From the NCBI GenBank assembly GCA_900470095.1, contig UBZM01000028.1, positions 173,871-237,870 on the forward strand: a stretch of 64,000 bases of DNA, in the 5' to 3' direction. Positions 53,556 to 62,814 of the stretch are shown piece after piece (position 1 is the stretch's first letter; each line of letters opens with the position of its first letter). Below the pieces are notes generated by a model. It saw only the letters and a list, made by a program, of their open reading frames with translations, was not told where the DNA came from and did not search any database. The position numbers and the translations under genes were made by a program. The DNA comes from Hyphomicrobiales bacterium. Its GTDB lineage: Bacteria; Pseudomonadota; Alphaproteobacteria; Rhizobiales; Beijerinckiaceae.

Positions 53556-55145
53556 ATGAAAAAAATCCTGTTCGCCACGCTGTCGGCGGCTGCCCTGATG
53601 GCGGCGGGGCCGCTGTCAGCCAAGACGTTGATCTATTGTTCGGAAGGTAGTCCCGAGAACTTCGCTCCGAGCATCAACACGACAGGCACGTCGTTCGATG
53701 CCAATACCCAGATTTACGACACCATCGTTCAGTTCGAGCGCGGCGGCACCAAGGTCCTTCCCAGTCTGGCCGAAAAATGGACGGTTTCGGACGATGGGTT
53801 GGTCTACACATTCAACCTGCGCAAGGGCGTGAAGTGGCATAATACCCGCGCCTTCAAGCCGACGCGTGACTTCAATGCCGACGACTTCATCTTCATGATC
53901 GACCGGCAGTGGAAAGAAGATAATCCCTATTACAAGGTCACCAGCTCGAACCATTCCTATTTCAACGACATGGGCATGCCCAAGTTGCTGAAGTCGGTCG
54001 AGAAGGTCGATGATTACACCGTCAAGATCACGCTGAACAACCCTGAGGCGCCTTTCTTGTCAGACCTCGCGATGCAATATGCCAGCATCCAGTCGAAGGA
54101 ATATGCCGATGCGATGCTGAAGGCCGGCACCCCCGAGAAGATCGATCAGGACCCGATCGGAACCGGGCCGTTCTCGCTGGTGCAGTATCAGAAGGACGCG
54201 ATCATCCGGTACAAGGCGTTCCCGGAATACTGGGCCGGCAAGGCCAAGATCGACGACCTGATCTTCGCGATCACGCCGGATGCCTCGGTCCGCTGGGCCA
54301 AGCTCCAGAAGGGCGAATGCCATGTCATGCCCTATCCGAACCCAGCCGATCTCGACGCGATGAAGAAGGACGCCAATGTCCAGATCCTGGAGCAACCGGG
54401 ACTGAACATCGGCTATCTCGCCTACAACACCACCAAGAAGCCATTCGACGACGTCAAGGTGCGCCACGCCGTCAACATGGCGATCAACAAGAAGGCGATC
54501 ATCGACGCCGTCTATCTGAGCAGCGGCATCGCGGCGATCAATCCGATTCCGCCATCGATGTGGTCGTACAACGAGACCGTCAAGGACGATCCCTTCGATC
54601 CCGAGGCGGCCAAGAAGGCGCTTGCCGAGGCGGGCTATCCGAACGGCTTCGAGATGGACCTCTGGGCCATGCCGGTGCAGCGGCCGTACAACCCCAACGC
54701 CAAGCGCATCGCGGAGCTGATGCAGGCGGATCTCGCAAAGGTCGGCATCAAGGCCGAGATCAAGACCTTCGAATGGGGCGAATACCGCAAGCGCCTGCAG
54801 GCGGGCGAGCATCAGGCCGGCATGTTCGGCTGGACCGGCGACAATGGCGATCCGGACAACTTCCTGCACACGCTGCTGGGTTGCGATGCTTCGAAGAACA
54901 ATGGCGGCAACGTCGCGAAGTTCTGCTACCAGCCCTTCGAGGACCTCGTGCAGAAGGCCAAGAAGATCACCGATACGGCGCAGCGCACCGAGCTCTATCG
55001 CCAGGCCCAGGTGATCTTCAAGGAGCAGTCGCCCTGGTTCACGATTGCGCATGCGGTGCAGCTGAAGCCGGTCCGCAAGGAAGTGAAGGACTTCAAGCTG
55101 TCCCCGTTCAGCCGGCATACCTTCTATGGCGTTGACATCAATTGA
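53556..55145 (+). CDS. Peptide ABC transporter substrate-binding protein (DppA-like, first of a tandem pair)
   Basis: 529-aa periplasmic binding protein of SBP family 5. Signal peptide KKILFATLSAAALMAAGPLSA, then TLIYCSEGSPENFAPSINTTGTSFDANTQIYDTIVQF, the DppA-specific opening, and VKWHNTRAFKPTRDFNADDFIFMIDRQW. ATG 53556 follows GGGAGAG. It is a clear paralogue of the next gene. A strong terminator-like hairpin separates the two. Confidence 0.91.
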   Translation: MKKILFATLSAAALMAAGPLSAKTLIYCSEGSPENFAPSINTTGTSFDANTQIYDTIVQFERGGTKVLPSLAEKWTVSDDGLVYTFNLRKGVKWHNTRAFKPTRDFNADDFIFMIDRQWKEDNPYYKVTSSNHSYFNDMGMPKLLKSVEKVDDYTVKITLNNPEAPFLSDLAMQYASIQSKEYADAMLKAGTPEKIDQDPIGTGPFSLVQYQKDAIIRYKAFPEYWAGKAKIDDLIFAITPDASVRWAKLQKGECHVMPYPNPADLDAMKKDANVQILEQPGLNIGYLAYNTTKKPFDDVKVRHAVNMAINKKAIIDAVYLSSGIAAINPIPPSMWSYNETVKDDPFDPEAAKKALAEAGYPNGFEMDLWAMPVQRPYNPNAKRIAELMQADLAKVGIKAEIKTFEWGEYRKRLQAGEHQAGMFGWTGDNGDPDNFLHTLLGCDASKNNGGNVAKFCYQPFEDLVQKAKKITDTAQRTELYRQAQVIFKEQSPWFTIAHAVQLKPVRKEVKDFKLSPFSRHTFYGVDIN

Positions 55146-55174
55146 GGCTCCGGCCCGACTGATGCATTGATTAG

Positions 55175-55204
55175 GGGCGCGGCCGAGAGGCTGCGCCCTT
55201 TTTT
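55175..55204 (+). terminator. Rho-independent terminator or attenuator between tandem SBP genes
   Basis: GGGCGCGGCC (55175-55184), loop GAGA, GGCTGCGCCC (55189-55198) with one G-U pair, then six Ts (55199-55204). It is the best intrinsic terminator in the window. It ends only 16 bases before the next start codon, so it probably limits read-through to the rest of the dpp operon. Confidence 0.75.
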
Positions 55205-55220
55205 ACATCGGGAGAGCGTG

Positions 55221-56831
55221 ATGAAGATTCGACATTTCGCAGCGGCTGCTGCCGTTGCCCTGGCTTTGCAGGCTGGAGCGGTCGCGGCTCAAACGCTCGT
55301 CGTCTGCTCCGAGGCGAGTCCCGACTTCCTGAATCCGCAGTTCTCCTCGCAGAACACGGCCTATGACGTCGCGGCCCAGATCTATGATCGCCTGGTCGCC
55401 ACCGAACGCGGCGGCTCCCAGATCATCCCGAGCCTCGCCGAATCCTGGACCATTTCCGAGGATGGGCTGACCTATACGTTCAAGCTGCGCAGTGGCGTGA
55501 AATGGCACGCGAACAAGGCGTTCACGCCGACACGTGGCTTGACCGCCGACGATGTGGTGTTTTCGTTCCAGCGCATGTTCGACGAGAACCACCCCTACCA
55601 TAAGGTCGGCAGCACGAATTATCAGTTCTTCAACGAGATCGTCCGGCCCAGCCTGAAGGCGGTCGAGAAGGTCGACGACCAGACCGTCAGGCTCATCCTG
55701 TCACGGCCCTACGCACCCTTGCTCAGCGCGCTTTCGGTCGAGCCCATGTCGATCCTGTCGGCGGAATATGGCAATGCGATGCTGAAGGCGAACACGCCCG
55801 AGCAGGTCAACCAGGCGCCGATCGGCACCGGCCCCTTCTCGTTGCTGGCCTACCAGAAGGACGCCACGATCCGTTTCCGCGCGGTGCCCGACCACTGGAC
55901 CAAGGCAGCCGGAAACCCGGACCGCATGGCGCTGGTCAACGACCTTATCTTCGTGATTACGCCGGATGCCTCGGTTCGGTTCGCCAAGGTGAAATCGGGC
56001 GAATGCCAGATCGCGCGCTATCCGAATCCCGGCGACCTGCCGGCGATGCGGGCGGATCCGAATCTGACGATGCTCTCCGGCAGCATCGCCGATCAGAGCT
56101 TCCTCGCCTTCAACCAGCAGAAAAAGCCCTTTGACGATAAGCGGGTGCGCGAGGCGCTGGTCTACGCGACCAATATCCCTGCAATCATCGATGCAGTCTA
56201 TCAGGGCACCGGCAAGCAGACGGCCGCGATCGTCCCGCCATCGCTCTGGTCGCACCACGAAGGCCTGAAGCCGCGCCCCTATGATCCGGAGAAGGCCAAG
56301 GCCCTGCTCGCGGAGGCGGGCCTGCCGAACGGCTTCAAGACCACGCTCTGGGCCATTCCCGTCGTCCGCGCCTATATGCCGAACGGACGCCGTGCGGCCG
56401 AGCTGATTCAGGCGGACTGGGCGAAGATCGGCGTCCAGGCGGAGATCCAGAGTTTCGAATGGGGCGAGTATCTCAAGCGCGGCCGCGCCGGCGACCATGA
56501 GGTCGGCATGTTCGGCTACACTTGGGACTATCCGGACCCGAGCCAGATCCTGCTGTCGGGCTGGCATTGCGATGGCGTGAAAACCGGTGCCAACCGGGCA
56601 CGCTGGTGCAACAAGGAATTCTCCGACCTCCTGACCAAGGCCAACACGATTACGGATCAGGGCGAGCGCACCAAGATGTTCCTGCGCATGCAGGAGATTT
56701 TCCAGGAAGATGTCGGGGGTCTGCTCTTTGCAAACGCACAGGCCTTCACGCCGGTGCGCAAGGATGTGAAAGACTACAAGATCCATTTCTTCGGCGGTCA
56801 GCCCTTTACCGGTGTATCGCTGGCGAAATGA
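55221..56831 (+). CDS. Peptide ABC transporter substrate-binding protein (DppA-like, second of a tandem pair)
   Basis: 536-aa periplasmic binding protein. Signal peptide KIRHFAAAAAVALALQAGAVAAQ, then TLVVCSEASPDFLNPQFSSQNTAYDVAAQIYDRLVATERG and VKWHANKAFTPTRGLTADDVVFSFQRMF. ATG 55221 follows GGGAGAG, the same ribosome site as the first copy. The pair probably gives one transporter two ligand ranges. A 12-pair stem-loop follows its stop. Confidence 0.91.
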   Translation: MKIRHFAAAAAVALALQAGAVAAQTLVVCSEASPDFLNPQFSSQNTAYDVAAQIYDRLVATERGGSQIIPSLAESWTISEDGLTYTFKLRSGVKWHANKAFTPTRGLTADDVVFSFQRMFDENHPYHKVGSTNYQFFNEIVRPSLKAVEKVDDQTVRLILSRPYAPLLSALSVEPMSILSAEYGNAMLKANTPEQVNQAPIGTGPFSLLAYQKDATIRFRAVPDHWTKAAGNPDRMALVNDLIFVITPDASVRFAKVKSGECQIARYPNPGDLPAMRADPNLTMLSGSIADQSFLAFNQQKKPFDDKRVREALVYATNIPAIIDAVYQGTGKQTAAIVPPSLWSHHEGLKPRPYDPEKAKALLAEAGLPNGFKTTLWAIPVVRAYMPNGRRAAELIQADWAKIGVQAEIQSFEWGEYLKRGRAGDHEVGMFGYTWDYPDPSQILLSGWHCDGVKTGANRARWCNKEFSDLLTKANTITDQGERTKMFLRMQEIFQEDVGGLLFANAQAFTPVRKDVKDYKIHFFGGQPFTGVSLAK

Positions 56832-56838
56832 CGTTGAC

Positions 56839-56871
56839 ATTCGGGCGCGGAGAGGCGAACCGCGCCCGAAT
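56839..56871 (+). terminator. Perfect 12-pair stem-loop after the second tandem SBP gene
   Basis: ATTCGGGCGCGG (56839-56850), a nine-base loop, CCGCGCCCGAAT (56860-56871), starting seven bases after the stop and 26 bases before the M55 gene. No T-run. Probably an intercistronic mRNA-stability element. Confidence 0.6.
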
Positions 56872-56897
56872 ACGAATGGTGACGGGGGCGCAGTGTC

Positions 56898-57722
56898 ATG
56901 CGGATCTATATTTCGGCGGATATCGAGGGTATCGCCGGTGTCGTGACGCGCGAGCACACGCGCCCCGAAGGGTTTGAGTATCAGTCGGCCCGGATCTGGA
57001 TGACCGACAGCGTCGCGGCGGCCGCCAACGCCGCCTTCGCCGCCGGAGCGAGCGAGGTTGTCATCAGCGACAGCCATGGCAACGCGCAGAACCTGCTGCT
57101 GGATCGCCTGCCCAGAGCGGTCCAGGTCGTCCGTTCGTGGCCGCGCCCGCTCTCGATGATGCAGGGCATGGAGTCCGGCGAATATGCCGGTGCGCTCTTC
57201 ATCGGCTACCATGCCGGAGCCACCAATCCGGACGGTATCCTGGCGCACACTTTTCGCAGCGCCTCGCTGCGCGAGGTTCGCGTCAATGGCGTCTCGGCGC
57301 CGGAATCAATGATCAACGCAGCGATTGCCGGACATTTCGGCACGCCAGTGCTGCTGGTCAGCGGCGATGATATCTGCATCGAGGAGACCCGGGCGCTCCT
57401 GCCCGATATCGAGGCCGTCACGGTCAAATGGGCGCATAGCCGCCTCTCGGCGCGCACGCTGATGCCGGAGGCCTCTTACGAGCTGATTGCCGAGGGCGTG
57501 CAGCGCGCGATCGCACGCCGGGCGGGGATCGTGCCCTATCGGTTGCCGGGCCCGATCACGCTGGAACTCAGCTTCCTCTATCGGCAGCCGGTCGAGTTCC
57601 TCATGATGCTCAAGGGCATCGAGCGCATCGACGCGTTCACGGTGCGCTACATCGCCGACGACATCCTCGATTTGCAGCGTTTCCTGGTCTTCGCATTAGG
57701 ATATAGTTCTAATTTGCAATAG
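56898..57722 (+). CDS. M55 family D-aminopeptidase
   Basis: 274-aa zinc peptidase like Bacillus DppA, which removes D-residues from the N-terminus of peptides. The ligands fall where expected: Asp8 and Glu10 (ISADIEGIAGV), His60 (ISDSHGN) and His105 (FIGYHAGA), with APESMINAA contributing the acidic residue. It lies between the binding proteins and dppBCDF, so the transporter may import D-amino-acid-containing peptides, for example from cell-wall turnover (inference). The last codons overlap a copy of the CAAATTAGA-type motif. Confidence 0.9.
   Translation: MRIYISADIEGIAGVVTREHTRPEGFEYQSARIWMTDSVAAAANAAFAAGASEVVISDSHGNAQNLLLDRLPRAVQVVRSWPRPLSMMQGMESGEYAGALFIGYHAGATNPDGILAHTFRSASLREVRVNGVSAPESMINAAIAGHFGTPVLLVSGDDICIEETRALLPDIEAVTVKWAHSRLSARTLMPEASYELIAEGVQRAIARRAGIVPYRLPGPITLELSFLYRQPVEFLMMLKGIERIDAFTVRYIADDILDLQRFLVFALGYSSNLQ
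57692..57716. promoter_or_regulatory. Operator-like motif at the end of the M55 gene
   Basis: The right arm TCTAATTTG (57708-57716) is identical to the 43702-43726 palindrome; with the same seven-base spacer the left arm keeps ATTAG (57695-57699). It sits 75 bases before dppB and could govern an internal promoter. A TATAGT lies within it. Confidence 0.4.
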
Positions 57723-57790
57723 CAGGACGAAACATCCCGTTCGCGGTCCATGCTTCAGGCCGCCGGTACCCTGACAAGACTGGCTCACCC

Positions 57791-58801
57791 ATGCTGCGTT
57801 TCATCCTGACCCGTGTCAGCCTGGTGATTCCGACCTTCATCGGCATCACGCTGCTCGCCTTTTTCCTGATCCGGCTGGTCCCGGGCGATCCGATCGAGAC
57901 CATGGCCGGCGAGCGTGGCATCGATCCGGCCCGCCACGAGCTTCTGCGCAAGGAGTTCGGCTTCGACAAGCCGGTTCTGACGCAATACGGCATCTATATC
58001 AGCCGCGTCCTGCAGGGTGATCTCGGTAAGTCGATCGTGACCCGCGAAAGCGTCATCTCGGAATTCTCCGCGCTGTTCCCGGCGACGATCGAGCTTGCGT
58101 TATGTGCCATCTTCCTGGCGCTGGCGATCGGCCTGCCGGCCGGCATCCTGGCTGCGGTCAAACGCAACTCGATCTTTGATCACGGTGTCATGGGGCTGTC
58201 CCTGACCGGCTATTCCATGCCGATCTTCTGGTGGGGCCTGCTGTTGATCCTGCTGTTCTCCGTGCAGCTCGGCATCACGCCGGTCTCCGGCCGCATTGCG
58301 GTGCAATACTATATCGAGCCGGTAACCGGCTTCCTGACGATCGACAGCCTGCTGGCGGGCGATTTCGGCGCCTTCAAGTCGGCGCTGTCGCATCTCGTGC
58401 TGCCGGCGATTGTCCTGGGTACGGTCCCGCTTGCGGTTATCGCCCGGATGACGCGCTCCGCGATGCTGGAAGTGCTCGGCGAGGACTATATCCGGACGGC
58501 ACGCGCCAAGGGCATGGCGCCTCTCAGGGTCATTGCGCTGCACGCGCTGCGCAATGCGCTCATTCCGGTGGTGACGGTCATCGGTCTGCAGGTCGGCGTG
58601 CTGTTTACCGGCGCGATCCTGACCGAGACGATCTTCTCCTGGCCGGGGGTCGGCAAATGGCTCATCGAGGCGATCAGTCGGCGCGACTATCCGGTCCTGC
58701 AGGGCGGCACCCTGTTGATCGGCGTCGTCGTCATGAGCGTCAACCTGCTGGTCGATCTGCTCTACGGCCTGATCAATCCACGCATCAGACATGCGCGCTG
58801 A
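57791..58801 (+). CDS. dppB: ABC transporter permease DppB
   Basis: 336-aa inner-membrane permease. It has the opening LRFILTRVSLVIPTFIGITLLAFFLIRLVPGDP, the Dpp-type extended periplasmic region (VQLGITPVSGRIAVQYYIEPVTGFLTIDSLLAGDFGAFKSALSHL) and the EAA loop ARAKGMAPLRVIALHALRNALIP. It starts 68 bases after the M55 gene. Confidence 0.92.
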   Translation: MLRFILTRVSLVIPTFIGITLLAFFLIRLVPGDPIETMAGERGIDPARHELLRKEFGFDKPVLTQYGIYISRVLQGDLGKSIVTRESVISEFSALFPATIELALCAIFLALAIGLPAGILAAVKRNSIFDHGVMGLSLTGYSMPIFWWGLLLILLFSVQLGITPVSGRIAVQYYIEPVTGFLTIDSLLAGDFGAFKSALSHLVLPAIVLGTVPLAVIARMTRSAMLEVLGEDYIRTARAKGMAPLRVIALHALRNALIPVVTVIGLQVGVLFTGAILTETIFSWPGVGKWLIEAISRRDYPVLQGGTLLIGVVVMSVNLLVDLLYGLINPRIRHAR

Positions 58802-58849
58802 AGGACCTGTGATCGTGACATGGCTGATTTCTTCGCGGGACGCTGACAA

Positions 58850-59761
58850 ATGACCGCCGAAACCCTTGAAGCACCCTCCGCTGCCGTGCCGGCCGGCACG
58901 CCGCCTCATCCGCTGCGCGAATTCTGGAGCTATTTCAGCGCCAATCGCGGTGCGGTTGCCGGGCTCGTCGTCATCGTCGCGGTGTTGCTGATGGCGGTGT
59001 TCGCCGACGTCCTCTCGCCGCACTCGCCCTATCTCACCAACAATGCCGTCTTCCTCAAGCCGCCCTTCTGGCAGGAGGGCGGATCGCTGGCCTATCCGCT
59101 CGGCACCGACGCGATCGGCCGCGATATCCTGTCCCGACTGCTCCACGGCGCCCGTCTCTCGCTGGTGATCGGCATCGTGGTCGTTGCCATCGCCATGGCG
59201 GCAGGCATTGTGCTCGGCCTCGTCGCCGGCTTCTTCAAGGGCATCACCGAAATCGTCATCATGCGGCTGATGGACATCGTCCTGACGATGCCGAGCCTGC
59301 TGCTGGCCATCGTCATCGTCGCGATCCTCGGGCCGGGCCTGATGAACGCGATGCTGGCGGTCGCCATCGTGGTGCTGCCGCATTATGTCCGCATCACGCG
59401 TGCGGCGGTGATCGGCGAAACCTCCAAGGACTATGTCATCGCAGCCCGCGTCAGCGGTGCTGGCACGCTACGCCTGATGTTCAAGGAAGTGCTGCCGAAT
59501 TGCGCCGCCCCTCTGATCGTCCAGGCGACGCTCGGCGTCTCCACCGCGATCCTCGACGCGGCGGCGCTCGGCTTCCTCGGCCTTGGCGCCCAGCCGCCGA
59601 CGCCCGAATGGGGCACGATGCTGGCCGATGCGCGTGAATTCGTGCTGCGCGCCTGGTGGGTCGTCACCCTGCCGGGCCTGATGATCCTGATCACCGTGCT
59701 GGCGTTCAACCTGCTCGGTGATGGCCTCCGCGATGCCCTCGATCCCAAACTGAAGCGCTGA
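58850..59761 (+). CDS. dppC: ABC transporter permease DppC
   Basis: 303-aa inner-membrane permease with [40 protein letters not shown], the DppC marker [24 protein letters not shown] and the C-terminal [23 protein letters not shown]. 48 bases after dppB and two bases before dppD. Confidence 0.92.
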   Translation: MTAETLEAPSAAVPAGTPPHPLREFWSYFSANRGAVAGLVVIVAVLLMAVFADVLSPHSPYLTNNAVFLKPPFWQEGGSLAYPLGTDAIGRDILSRLLHGARLSLVIGIVVVAIAMAAGIVLGLVAGFFKGITEIVIMRLMDIVLTMPSLLLAIVIVAILGPGLMNAMLAVAIVVLPHYVRITRAAVIGETSKDYVIAARVSGAGTLRLMFKEVLPNCAAPLIVQATLGVSTAILDAAALGFLGLGAQPPTPEWGTMLADAREFVLRAWWVVTLPGLMILITVLAFNLLGDGLRDALDPKLKR

Positions 59762-59763
59762 CC

Positions 59764-60789
59764 ATGCCGCTGCTCGAAGTTGAGAATCTGAGTGTCGAAT
59801 TCCCGACATCTACGGGGGTGATGCGGGCGGTCGACGGTGTCAGCCTGTCGCTCGAGGAAGGAGAGATCCTCGGGGTCGTCGGCGAATCCGGTTCAGGCAA
59901 GAGCGTCACCATGCTCGCGCTGATGGGACTTGTCGCATATCCCGGCCGGATCAAGGCCGACCGCCTCGCCTTTGCCGGGCGCGACCTGCTCAAGATCTCC
60001 GATCGGGAGCGCCGGAAGCTCACCGGCAAGGACGTCGCGATGATCTTCCAGGAGCCGAGCACCAGCCTCAATCCCTGCTTCACCATCGGCTTCCAGCTGG
60101 CCGAGACGCTGAAGGCGCATGAGGGGATGGACAGCAAGGCGGCGCGCAGGCGCAGCATCGAGCTACTCGAACAGGTTGGAATCCCGGCGCCGGAAAGTCG
60201 CCTCAAGGCCTTCCCGCATCAATTGTCCGGCGGCATGAACCAGCGCGTCATGATTGCCATGGCGATCGCGTGCAATCCCCGGCTGCTGATCGCCGACGAG
60301 CCGACGACGGCGCTCGACGTCACCATCCAGGCGCAGATCCTCGATCTCCTCATGTCACTGCAGAAGGAGCGCGGCATGGCGCTCGTCCTGATCACCCATA
60401 ATATGGGTGTGGTGGCCGAGACTGCGCAGCGCATCATGGTGATGTATGCCGGGCAGGTGATGGAGGAGCGCAATGTGGCGTCCCTCTTCGCTGCCCCGCA
60501 GCATCCCTATTCCGCAGCACTTCTTGCCGCCCTGCCGGAGCGCAGCGAAGGCGAGCACCGGCTCGCGACGATTCCCGGCATGGTTCCCGGCCCGCATGAC
60601 CGCCCGCAGGGGTGCCTGTTCAGCCCGCGCTGCGCCTATGCCACCGATCATTCGCGCCTTGTGCGCCCCGATCTCCGACCCTGGCAGGGAGGGCAGATCC
60701 GCTGCCACTACCCGCTCGGCGATCCGGAGAGGGAGAAGGCCAGAGCGGCGGGCGGCGTTCACCCCGTGACGGTGGAGAGCACATCGTGA
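59764..60789 (+). CDS. dppD: ABC transporter ATP-binding protein DppD
   Basis: 341-aa ATPase. Walker A GESGSGKS, signature [14 protein letters not shown], Walker [13 protein letters not shown] and, unlike the first-system DppD at 3510, a full C-terminal extension ending [28 protein letters not shown] with its cysteines. It overlaps dppF by four bases (GTGA). Confidence 0.93.
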   Translation: MPLLEVENLSVEFPTSTGVMRAVDGVSLSLEEGEILGVVGESGSGKSVTMLALMGLVAYPGRIKADRLAFAGRDLLKISDRERRKLTGKDVAMIFQEPSTSLNPCFTIGFQLAETLKAHEGMDSKAARRRSIELLEQVGIPAPESRLKAFPHQLSGGMNQRVMIAMAIACNPRLLIADEPTTALDVTIQAQILDLLMSLQKERGMALVLITHNMGVVAETAQRIMVMYAGQVMEERNVASLFAAPQHPYSAALLAALPERSEGEHRLATIPGMVPGPHDRPQGCLFSPRCAYATDHSRLVRPDLRPWQGGQIRCHYPLGDPEREKARAAGGVHPVTVESTS

Positions 60790-61769
60790 GCACTCCCATC
60801 GTTACAGCGCGCGAGCTGACACAGGTCTATTCGGTCAATCGCGGCTTCCTCCGCGCGCCGGCCCAGCTGCAGGCGGTCACCGGCGTGTCCTTCTCCGTGG
60901 AAGCCGGCAAGACGCTCGCCGTCGTCGGCGAGTCCGGTTGCGGGAAGTCGACGCTCGCCCGCATGGCGACGCTGATCGAGAAGCCGACTTCTGGCGCATT
61001 GATGCTCGACGGCCTTGACGCCGTCACGCCTCCTCCGGGCGAAGCCAAGCGCCTGCGGCGAACCGTGCAACTCGTCTTTCAGAACCCCTATGGCTCGTTG
61101 AACCCGCGCAAGAAGATCGGCGCGATCCTGGAAGAACCACTTCTCATCAATACTTCGCTGACGAAGGCGGAGCGGACAGAGCGGGCGCGCGCGATGATGG
61201 CCAAGGTCGGCCTGCGTCCGGAGCACTACAACCGTTATCCGCACCAGTTTTCGGGGGGGCAGCGCCAGCGCATCGCGATCGCGCGCGCGCTCATCCTCTC
61301 GCCAAAGCTGCTGGTGGCCGACGAGCCGGTCTCGGCGCTCGACGTCTCGATCCAGGCACAGGTGCTCAATCTGCTGGCCGACCTTCAGGACGAGCTGAAG
61401 CTCGCCTATCTCTTCATTTCGCATGATCTCGGCGTCGTGCGTCACATCGCACATGACGTGATGGTCATGTATCTCGGCCACGCCATCGAGCATGGCCCGA
61501 AACACGCGATCTTCGCCCGGCCCTTGCATCCCTATACACAGGCGCTGCTCGCCTCGACGCCAAGCGTGGCGGCAGGAAAGCGCGAACGCATCGTGCTGCG
61601 CGGCGAGCTGCCGTCACCGCTCGATCCGCCGAAGGGCTGCGTGTTCTCGACACGCTGTCCCTATGTGACCGATCTCTGCCGTGCCGAGCGCCCGGTGGCG
61701 CGCCGGCTGGATGAGCGGCTTGTCGCTTGCCATTACGCGGAGCGCTTTCTGGCCGAGGCATCAGCCTGA
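60786..61769 (+). CDS. dppF: ABC transporter ATP-binding protein DppF
   Basis: 327-aa ATPase. Walker [29 protein letters not shown], signature [15 protein letters not shown], Walker [13 protein letters not shown] and the four-cysteine tail [20 protein letters not shown] ... ACHY. The GTG at 60786 lies inside the dppD stop; the upstream open frame is dppD in another phase. Last gene of the operon, followed by a perfect hairpin. Confidence 0.93.
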   Translation: MSTPIVTARELTQVYSVNRGFLRAPAQLQAVTGVSFSVEAGKTLAVVGESGCGKSTLARMATLIEKPTSGALMLDGLDAVTPPPGEAKRLRRTVQLVFQNPYGSLNPRKKIGAILEEPLLINTSLTKAERTERARAMMAKVGLRPEHYNRYPHQFSGGQRQRIAIARALILSPKLLVADEPVSALDVSIQAQVLNLLADLQDELKLAYLFISHDLGVVRHIAHDVMVMYLGHAIEHGPKHAIFARPLHPYTQALLASTPSVAAGKRERIVLRGELPSPLDPPKGCVFSTRCPYVTDLCRAERPVARRLDERLVACHYAERFLAEASA

Positions 61770-61783
61770 GCCGCAAGCGCGAG

Positions 61784-61815
61784 CTGTCGCGGTCGACTTC
61801 GATAGACCGCGACAG
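61784..61815 (+). terminator. Perfect 11-pair hairpin after dppF
   Basis: CTGTCGCGGTC (61784-61794), a ten-base loop, GACCGCGACAG (61805-61815), starting 15 bases after the dppF stop. Only TGTT follows, so it is an atypical terminator or 3'-end stabiliser. Confidence 0.55.
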
Positions 61816-62004
61816 TGTTGGGACGTGGTGGTTGTTGAAGATCGGGGGCCGGCCGCGTCAGGGCTGATTGCCTGCATTCGCCGCGGTGGCCCGCCTCATG
61901 CCACCATTGATCTGGTCCAGTGGCCGGTCGCGAATGTCCTTCGCCCAGCCGTTCCGTGTTAATATCGGCCTGGGCGACAAGGTCGTTGCGACAGGAGGCT
62001 TGTG

Positions 62005-62667
62005 ATGATTCTCCAGCTCGGCAGTACAGCACCTGATTTCGAGGCCGAAACGACGGAAGGGCGAATGCGCTTCCACGACTGGATCGGCGATTCCTGGTGT
62101 GTGCTCTTCTCCCACCCCAAGGATTTCACGCCGGTCTGCACGACCGAACTCGGCTACATGGCCAAGATCAAGCCCGAGTTCGATCGGCGCAACGTCAAGA
62201 TCATCAGCTTCAGCGTCGACCCGGTCGGGAACCATGCACGCTGGGCGGAGGACATCGGGGAAACGCAAGGCCACAAGCCGAACTACCCGATGATCGGCGA
62301 TCCCGAACTGGAGATCTCCAAGCTCTACGGCATGCTGCCGGCCAGCACATCCGGCACCTCGGATGGCAGGACGCCGGCCGACAACCAGACCGTGCGCAAT
62401 GTCTTCGTCATCGGGCCCGACAAGAAGATCAAACTGATCCTGGTCTATCCGATGACGACAGGGAGGAATTTCGACGAGGTTCTGCGTGTCATCGATTCAC
62501 TCCAGCTGACGGCGAAGCATCGGGTCGCGACCCCCGCCAACTGGAAGCAGGGTGAAGACGTGATCATCGCCGGCTCGGTGTCGAACGACGAAGCGAAGCA
62601 GCTCTATCCGGATGGCTGGAGGGAACCCAAGCCCTATATCCGCATCGTGGCGCAGCCTGGAGGCTGA
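62005..62667 (+). CDS. 1-Cys peroxiredoxin (Prx6 type)
   Basis: 220-aa thiol peroxidase that reduces hydrogen peroxide and organic peroxides. The peroxidatic Cys45 is in FTPVCTTE, with HPKDF before it; the Prx6 C-terminal extension is present (PANWKQGEDVIIAGSVSNDEAKQLYPDGW). There is another Cys at 32 but no resolving Cys of the 2-Cys type. ATG 62005 is preceded by AGGAGG. It stands alone after the dpp operon. Confidence 0.92.
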   Translation: MILQLGSTAPDFEAETTEGRMRFHDWIGDSWCVLFSHPKDFTPVCTTELGYMAKIKPEFDRRNVKIISFSVDPVGNHARWAEDIGETQGHKPNYPMIGDPELEISKLYGMLPASTSGTSDGRTPADNQTVRNVFVIGPDKKIKLILVYPMTTGRNFDEVLRVIDSLQLTAKHRVATPANWKQGEDVIIAGSVSNDEAKQLYPDGWREPKPYIRIVAQPGG

Positions 62668-62814
62668 GAGCGGTCTTGCCTCAGCCGCTGCGCATTGGAA
62701 GCGCGATATGAGGGTAAGCCGGGCAAGCAGAATGGCGCGCGCGGCCGGCACTGCGCTGGCGGGACGAGCTCGTCGCATCACCGCCCCTTCAATTGCCCGC
62801 TCTGGCGATGAGGC

